Shown piece after piece: positions 60,407-64,000 of a stretch of 64,000 nt of DNA (positions are counted from its first letter, which is position 1; each line of letters begins with the position of its first letter). The DNA is from VBCK01 sp035939615 (GTDB lineage: Bacteria; Pseudomonadota; Gammaproteobacteria; Burkholderiales; Burkholderiaceae_F). Made by a program: the position numbers and the translations under genes. The notes beneath the pieces were generated by a model. It worked only from the letters and a program-made list of their open reading frames with translations, was not told the origin of the DNA and ran no database searches. The DNA lies in the NCBI GenBank assembly GCA_035939615.1, contig DASZFP010000022.1:1-64000 (forward strand). The letters run 5' to 3'.

Positions 60407-60775
60407 TCAGAGCCCGCCGAAGTAGTAGGTCGACTGCTGAACGGTCGGCTCGGGCTCGGGCTCGGGCTCGGGCGCAGTGGCCTCCGGCGGGGTTGCCGGG
60501 CCGTACCGGGTATCGGGCGTCTTCTGGATCGTGGTGGACGTGAGCTTTTCCCCGTGAAGCGTGACGAAATGGCCGCGCAGCAGGTCGCGCAGCCTTTCGA
60601 CCACTTCATCGCGCGGAAAGATCGAGTTCTCCAGGATTCCCTCGACCGTCGCGTAGCCCTTCTGGATCAGGAACAGGATGTTGCGAATCTTGGCGTCGAG
60701 CCGGTACGTCCTCTGGGCGAGCTCCTCCGCGCCCTTCAGCGTCAGCTCAAAATATGCGTGTTCACGTGCTCCCAT
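60407..60775 (-). CDS. Small protein with winged-helix-like region and PEPEPE tail
   Basis: 122-residue protein of unknown function. Residues about 10-75 (LTLKGAEELAQRTYRLDAKI, ILFLIQKGYATVEGILEN) look helical and could form a small winged helix. The C-terminus contains a Pro-Glu repeat encoded by (GGCTCG)4 on the plus strand at 60447-60470, and ends STYYFGGL. Start ATG 60775 is chosen because homology-like structure begins there; its ribosome-binding site is weak. The microsatellite could vary in length. Cytoplasmic. Confidence 0.55.
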   Translation of the reverse strand: MGAREHAYFELTLKGAEELAQRTYRLDAKIRNILFLIQKGYATVEGILENSIFPRDEVVERLRDLLRGHFVTLHGEKLTSTTIQKTPDTRYGPATPPEATAPEPEPEPEPTVQQSTYYFGGL

Positions 60776-60983
60776 GTCCGTTCCGCAGCGTAAGCGTAAT
60801 CCGACGATAACCGATCCGCCCCCCAGGTGGATCGGCGAAAAACGCATGGACTTGAGGCACACCCCCACGGCGCGCAGGCACCGGCCGGCGCGAATCGGAA
60901 TAAGATCCGCGTCCTTGCGCTTCGCGTCTTAAGAGCGGCCGTTCGCAGCGGGCGGCGGCCGGATTTTCCAACGGAGGGAGCCG

Positions 60984-61544
60984 ATGATCCGCAGCTCGTT
61001 AAAGGTCTTGGTCGGGGTCGCCGCGATGAGCCTCAGCCTGGGGGGCGCGCTGGCCGCGCTGTCGGTCGGCGCCAGTGCTCCGGATTTCACGGCGCCGGCC
61101 GCCCTGGGCGGCAGCGAATTCACGTTCAGCCTGGCCGATGCGTTGAAAAAAGGGCCGGTGGTGCTGTATTTCTACCCCAAGGCGTTCACCAAGGGCTGCA
61201 CCACCGAGGCGCACAACTTCTCGGAAGCGACCGACCGGTTCGCGTCCCTGGGCGCCACCGTGGTCGGCATGTCCAACGACGACATCGATACGCTGAAGAA
61301 GTTTTCAGTGCTGGAATGCCGCAACAAGTTTGCGGTCGCGGCTGATCTGGGTGGCCGCGTGATGAAACAGTACGACGCGGTGATGGCGGGCCGCGCTGAC
61401 GTCGCCGACCGGATTTCCTACGTGATCGCGCCCGACGGCAAGGTCATATACGCGTTTGCCAGCATGAGCCCGGACGGGCACGTCGAAAACACGCTGGATG
61501 CGATTCAACGCTGGAAGACGACGGTCCGCCCTGCTTCGCCCTGA
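60984..61544 (+). CDS. Exported peroxiredoxin (AhpC/TSA, BCP-like)
   Basis: 186-residue thiol peroxidase with a signal peptide (hydrophobic 7-25). Peroxidatic C72 lies in the PxxxTxxC motif PKAFTKGC, and C112 in FSVLECRNKF may be the resolving Cys. YFYPKAFTKGCTTEA is typical of BCP/AhpC proteins. Periplasmic location means it needs a periplasmic thiol reductant, which is not encoded nearby. ATG follows GGAGGGAG. The last five codons are supplied by a palindromic repeat (61529-61562). Confidence 0.88.
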   Translation: MIRSSLKVLVGVAAMSLSLGGALAALSVGASAPDFTAPAALGGSEFTFSLADALKKGPVVLYFYPKAFTKGCTTEAHNFSEATDRFASLGATVVGMSNDDIDTLKKFSVLECRNKFAVAADLGGRVMKQYDAVMAGRADVADRISYVIAPDGKVIYAFASMSPDGHVENTLDAIQRWKTTVRPASP

Positions 61545-61658
61545 CGGGCTACGCAGGGCAAGCCCTCACTGCGGCCCTAATGGATTTCGGAGCGCGACCC
61601 GGCCGACGCTTGCGACGAAGCAGGCCCTGCCCTCCGTAGCCCGTAGGGCGAAGGAGGG
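61529..61658. repeat. Inverted pair of dispersed repeats between convergent genes
   Basis: Copy A (61529-61562) and copy B (61628-61658, inverted) share CCCTxCTTCGCCCT, then GGGCTACGxAGGGCA. Together they could fold into a long imperfect hairpin with a loop of about 65 nt. Copy A encodes the peroxiredoxin C-terminus and stop; copy B encodes part of the C-terminal tail of the opposing gene. Related copy at 44012. Confidence 0.6.
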
Positions 61659-62047
61659 TGAGTCTGGCCCTCGGCGATCGACTGCCACAGGATCCGCTTG
61701 AGCTCCACCGCCGCCATCGCGCCGAACACCCGCCGGTAAGACTCCACCAGCCGGCGCGCCGGCAGGTAGTCCCCGCGCAGCGCCGCCCTCAGCGCATGCG
61801 CGAACATGCTGCGATGTTCATGGACGGATCCGAACAGTGATTCGTATCGGTCCACGCAGCACGGCATCGATAAGTCGAACACGGCCGCCCGGGTTGTGCA
61901 CAGCCTGCAGTTGATGCGCCCGCTCGGCTCGGGGGCGGACTGAGCTGGTCGAGGCTGCCCGGGCAAAGTGGCGGCGCTCGGGCGAAGTCTGGGACTGTCT
62001 TCGTTGGTTGCGAACTTGGGTCCGGACAATCGATGGACGAGGGGCAT
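61577..62047 (-). CDS. Hypothetical protein with repeat-derived C-terminus
   Basis: 156-residue protein of unknown function. A Pro/Ser-rich N-terminal third is followed by a helical segment (DRYESLFGSVHEHRSMFAHA to VELKRILWQSIAEG) that could be a small bundle; Cys in CRLC and PCC might bind metal. The last 30 residues are low-complexity and are encoded by the inverted repeat. ATG 62047 follows AGGAG at 8 nt, supporting expression. 88 nt after the ribbon-helix-helix gene on the same strand. Confidence 0.55.
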   Translation of the reverse strand: MPLVHRLSGPKFATNEDSPRLRPSAATLPGQPRPAQSAPEPSGRINCRLCTTRAAVFDLSMPCCVDRYESLFGSVHEHRSMFAHALRAALRGDYLPARRLVESYRRVFGAMAAVELKRILWQSIAEGQTHPPSPYGLRRAGPASSQASAGSRSEIH

Positions 62048-62135
62048 GCGTGACTCTCCTGACTTCCTCCTACCAGAGCACGCGAATGCTGCCCCATGAC
62101 CAAAGGGGAGTACAAGTGGCGATCGCGCGTTCCCG

Positions 62136-62492
62136 TTATCTCAGATTCGTCTGGACGGCCCGCGCATGCGTGTCAGGAACCGCCTGCAAGGAGCGGATCG
62201 GAATCGAGCGGTCGGTCGGGATGACCCCCAGTGCCTGCAAGGACAGGTAGCGCAGGCAGCAGACGCGAAGGAACGAGGCGAAATTTCCCAGGTCGGCGCC
62301 CGCAGCCACCAGCTCGTCGTGCAGCTTGCCGACCAGCTGCGGAACGCTCATGCCGTCGCGGGCGCCGATTTCGGCCAGTACGTCCCAGAACATCCGCTCC
62401 AGCCGCAGGCTGGTGGAGACCCCGTGCAGGCGGATCGACCGGGTGTAGGGCGAGTACAGCTCGGGGTCGGCAGTTACGAATACGCCACACAT
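62136..62492 (-). CDS. Ribbon-helix-helix (RHH_4) protein
   Basis: 118-residue protein. TRSIRLHGVSTSLRLERMFW followed by LAEIGARDGMSVPQLVGKL and FASFLRVCCLRYL matches the RHH_4 family of ribbon-helix-helix-like proteins with an aromatic-acid-type DNA-binding fold. It probably binds DNA as a dimer. GGAGGG seven bases before the ATG. It lies 39 nt after the DJ-1/PfpI gene and 88 nt before a hypothetical gene. Target unknown. Confidence 0.78.
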   Translation of the reverse strand: MCGVFVTADPELYSPYTRSIRLHGVSTSLRLERMFWDVLAEIGARDGMSVPQLVGKLHDELVAAGADLGNFASFLRVCCLRYLSLQALGVIPTDRSIPIRSLQAVPDTHARAVQTNLR

Positions 62493-62531
62493 GGTCTTGC
62501 CCTCCCGGTTGCGAGTCGCCCGACTCGGCCC

Positions 62532-63113
62532 TCACAGGATGATACGAGTCCCCAGCAACTGCAGGAACTGACCGATCCAAGCCGGATGCGCCGGCCAGGC
62601 CGGAGCGGTGACCAGGTTGCCGTCCGTCACGGCCGCGTCGATCGCGATGTCGGCGTAGCTCGCGCCGGCGAGCTCGACTTCGGGGCGGCAGGCCGGATAG
62701 GCCGACACGCGCCGGCCCTCGATCACGCGCGCCGCGGCCAGGATCTGGGCGCCGTGGCAGATGGCGGCCAGGGGCTTGCCGGCCTTGGCGAAGTGGCGCA
62801 CGCACTCCAGCACGCTCAGATTCAGCCTGAGGTACTCGGGAGCGCGCCCGCCCGGGATCAGCAGGGCGTCGTAACTGTCGGGGCGTATCTCGGCAAAGGT
62901 CGCGTTCAGCGCGAAATTGTGTCCGCGCTTTTCGCTGTAGGTCTGGTCGCCTTCGAAATCGTGCACCGCGGTCGCAATCTTCTCGCCGGCCGCCTTGCCC
63001 GGACAGACCGCATGCACGGTGTGTCCGACGGCCAGCAGCGCCTGAAACGGCACCATGGTTTCGTAGTCTTCGCCGAAATCACCGCAAAGCATCAAGATGC
63101 GCTTGGCTGCCAT
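62532..63113 (-). CDS. DJ-1/PfpI family protein
   Basis: 193-residue class I glutamine-amidotransferase-like protein. E15 near the N-terminus, nucleophile-elbow AICHGAQ with C119 followed by H120, and LLIPGGRAPEYLRL are diagnostic. Members act as proteases, glyoxalases or deglycases; which one applies here is not evident. ATG 63113 follows GGAGG at 7 nt. Downstream of the epimerase and upstream of the RHH protein on the same strand. Cytoplasmic. Confidence 0.88.
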   Translation of the reverse strand: MAAKRILMLCGDFGEDYETMVPFQALLAVGHTVHAVCPGKAAGEKIATAVHDFEGDQTYSEKRGHNFALNATFAEIRPDSYDALLIPGGRAPEYLRLNLSVLECVRHFAKAGKPLAAICHGAQILAAARVIEGRRVSAYPACRPEVELAGASYADIAIDAAVTDGNLVTAPAWPAHPAWIGQFLQLLGTRIIL

Positions 63114-63191
63114 GAGATCCTCCTGACCGAATTCCGGCTTGGGCCGGCGGTGCATTTTCTCCAACGCACGCCGGGCGCGGGTGGTAGCCGA

Positions 63192-64000
63192 CTACTGCGC
63201 TTCGCAGGCCGCCGCCAGCCCGTCGCGCGCCGTCGGATAGCGCAGCCGCAGGCGCAACTCGTCCCGGATGCGACGGTTGCCGATGCGGCGCGACTCCAGG
63301 AAGAACGAGAACTGCATCTCGGATACGGCCTGGCGCAGCGCCTCGCGCGGCAGGCGCGGCGCCCGCGGCAGGCCGAAGCGATCGGCCACCAGATCCAGGT
63401 ACTCGCCCAGGTACAGGCAGGAATCGTCCACCGCGTTGTACAGGCGCCGCGGCGCAGCGCGGAACAGGCTCGCGATGCAGATGCGCGCGAGGTCATCGAC
63501 GTGAATGTGGTTGGTCAGTACGTCTTCTGCCGCGATCGGGGCTGGACCGGCGCGCTTGAGGCGCTCGGTCGGCAGGCGGCCCGGACCGTAGATGCCCGGA
63601 ACGCGCAGCACCGACGCCTGCCACGGCGCGGCGCGCATGCGCCGCTCGGCATCCAGGCGGCGGCGCGCACGCTCGGTCATCGGGTTCGGTTGAGCCGTTT
63701 CGTCGATCCATTGGCCCTGGCGATCCCCATAGACGCCGGTGGTGCTGATGTAGACCAGATGCGACGGTGGCTGCCGCAACGTGCGCAGCAGGCGCGCCGT
63801 GCGAGGGTCGGCCGAACCATCGGGCGGCGGCGGCACCAGGCTGATCACGCGCGAAGCCAGTCCGGCGAGTCGACCCGCCGGCATCTGATCCAGGTCGACC
63901 ACGATCGGTATCGCGCCGGCCCGGCGCAGCGCCACGCATCCCTCGGGCGACGTGGTGGTCGCGAAGATGCGGAAGCGCCGATTCAGCCGTGCGACAATTC
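63192..64000 (-). CDS. NAD-dependent epimerase/dehydratase family protein (5' end outside window)
   Basis: The readable part is about 269 residues and remains open to the window edge, so the start and glycine-rich cofactor loop lie beyond it. Visible: YISTTGVYGDRQGQWIDE (Ser/Thr and Tyr of the atypical SDR active site), LRVPGIYGPGRL, IHVDDLARICIAS. This matches the YeeZ/SDR_a5-like group. In-frame codons upstream of the GTG at 63935 still look coding (RRFRIFATTTSPEGCVALRR), so that GTG is not the start. 78 nt upstream of the DJ-1/PfpI gene. Confidence 0.82.
   Translation of the reverse strand, partial: IVARLNRRFRIFATTTSPEGCVALRRAGAIPIVVDLDQMPAGRLAGLASRVISLVPPPPDGSADPRTARLLRTLRQPPSHLVYISTTGVYGDRQGQWIDETAQPNPMTERARRRLDAERRMRAAPWQASVLRVPGIYGPGRLPTERLKRAGPAPIAAEDVLTNHIHVDDLARICIASLFRAAPRRLYNAVDDSCLYLGEYLDLVADRFGLPRAPRLPREALRQAVSEMQFSFFLESRRIGNRRIRDELRLRLRYPTARDGLAAACEAQ

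Overview
The window is GC-rich chromosomal DNA from a free-living Gram-negative proteobacterium. Three RND efflux systems, TolC-type outer-membrane factors, a methyl-accepting chemotaxis protein with a C-terminal CheR tether, a GGDEF-EAL protein and several two-component systems suggest a beta- or gammaproteobacterium. Burkholderiales is my best guess, by inference only. No rRNA, tRNA, CRISPR array, intact insertion sequence or prophage is visible.

Layout. 0.1-2.6 kb: a receiver-PAS-GGDEF-EAL protein and a stand-alone receiver. 3.0-5.6 kb: a TPP-dependent enzyme and a pirin, then a broken LysR gene. 6.1-12.5 kb: the most unusual part. Three paralogous regulators (TolB-like N-terminal domain, TPRs, C-terminal helix-turn-helix-like domain) lie in tandem, interrupted by a shortened SDR gene. 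In and beside this block are three full copies and one partial copy of a 55-bp element carrying three TGCTC half-sites at fixed 23- and 11-bp spacing. 12.6-15.0 kb: cytochrome c, a secreted bicupin and an NmrA/epimerase-like protein. 15.2-16.3 kb: a three-helix membrane protein resembling Pycsar TM effectors (DUF5706), translationally coupled to a cytidine deaminase. 16.3-22.4 kb: an RND permease/adaptor pair and a chemoreceptor. 22.7-25.7 kb: a PiT phosphate transporter behind a PHO-box-like site, then an OxlT-like MFS carrier. 25.7-33.9 kb: a large secreted phosphatase-superfamily protein and a complete RND tripartite operon. 34-38.4 kb: an oxidoreductase, an OmpR-type regulator, and a stand-alone receiver coupled to a hybrid histidine kinase. 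38.5-46.7 kb: a phospholipase C-like enzyme, a TPR lipoprotein, an ORF6N protein, Dps, ketopantoate reductase, an HELxEA protein, a PAP2-like protein, Tag glycosylase and a GloVer-repeat secreted protein. 46.9-53.5 kb: an aminotransferase, a MASE1 hybrid kinase, a cytoplasmic HtrA-like protease with a LuxR regulator, and an HxlR regulator. 54-59.9 kb: a MexEF-OprN-like operon divergent from that HxlR gene. 59.9-64 kb: small secreted proteins, a peroxiredoxin, a ribbon-helix-helix protein, a DJ-1/PfpI protein and an epimerase cut by the window end.

Together the genes point to efflux, envelope and redox stress handling, phosphate acquisition and dense signalling. Coupled start/stop overlaps (ATGA, GTGA or 8 nt) mark several operons. 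Hairpins sit at many convergent gene ends, and one GC-rich palindromic repeat family supplies the coding ends of some genes.
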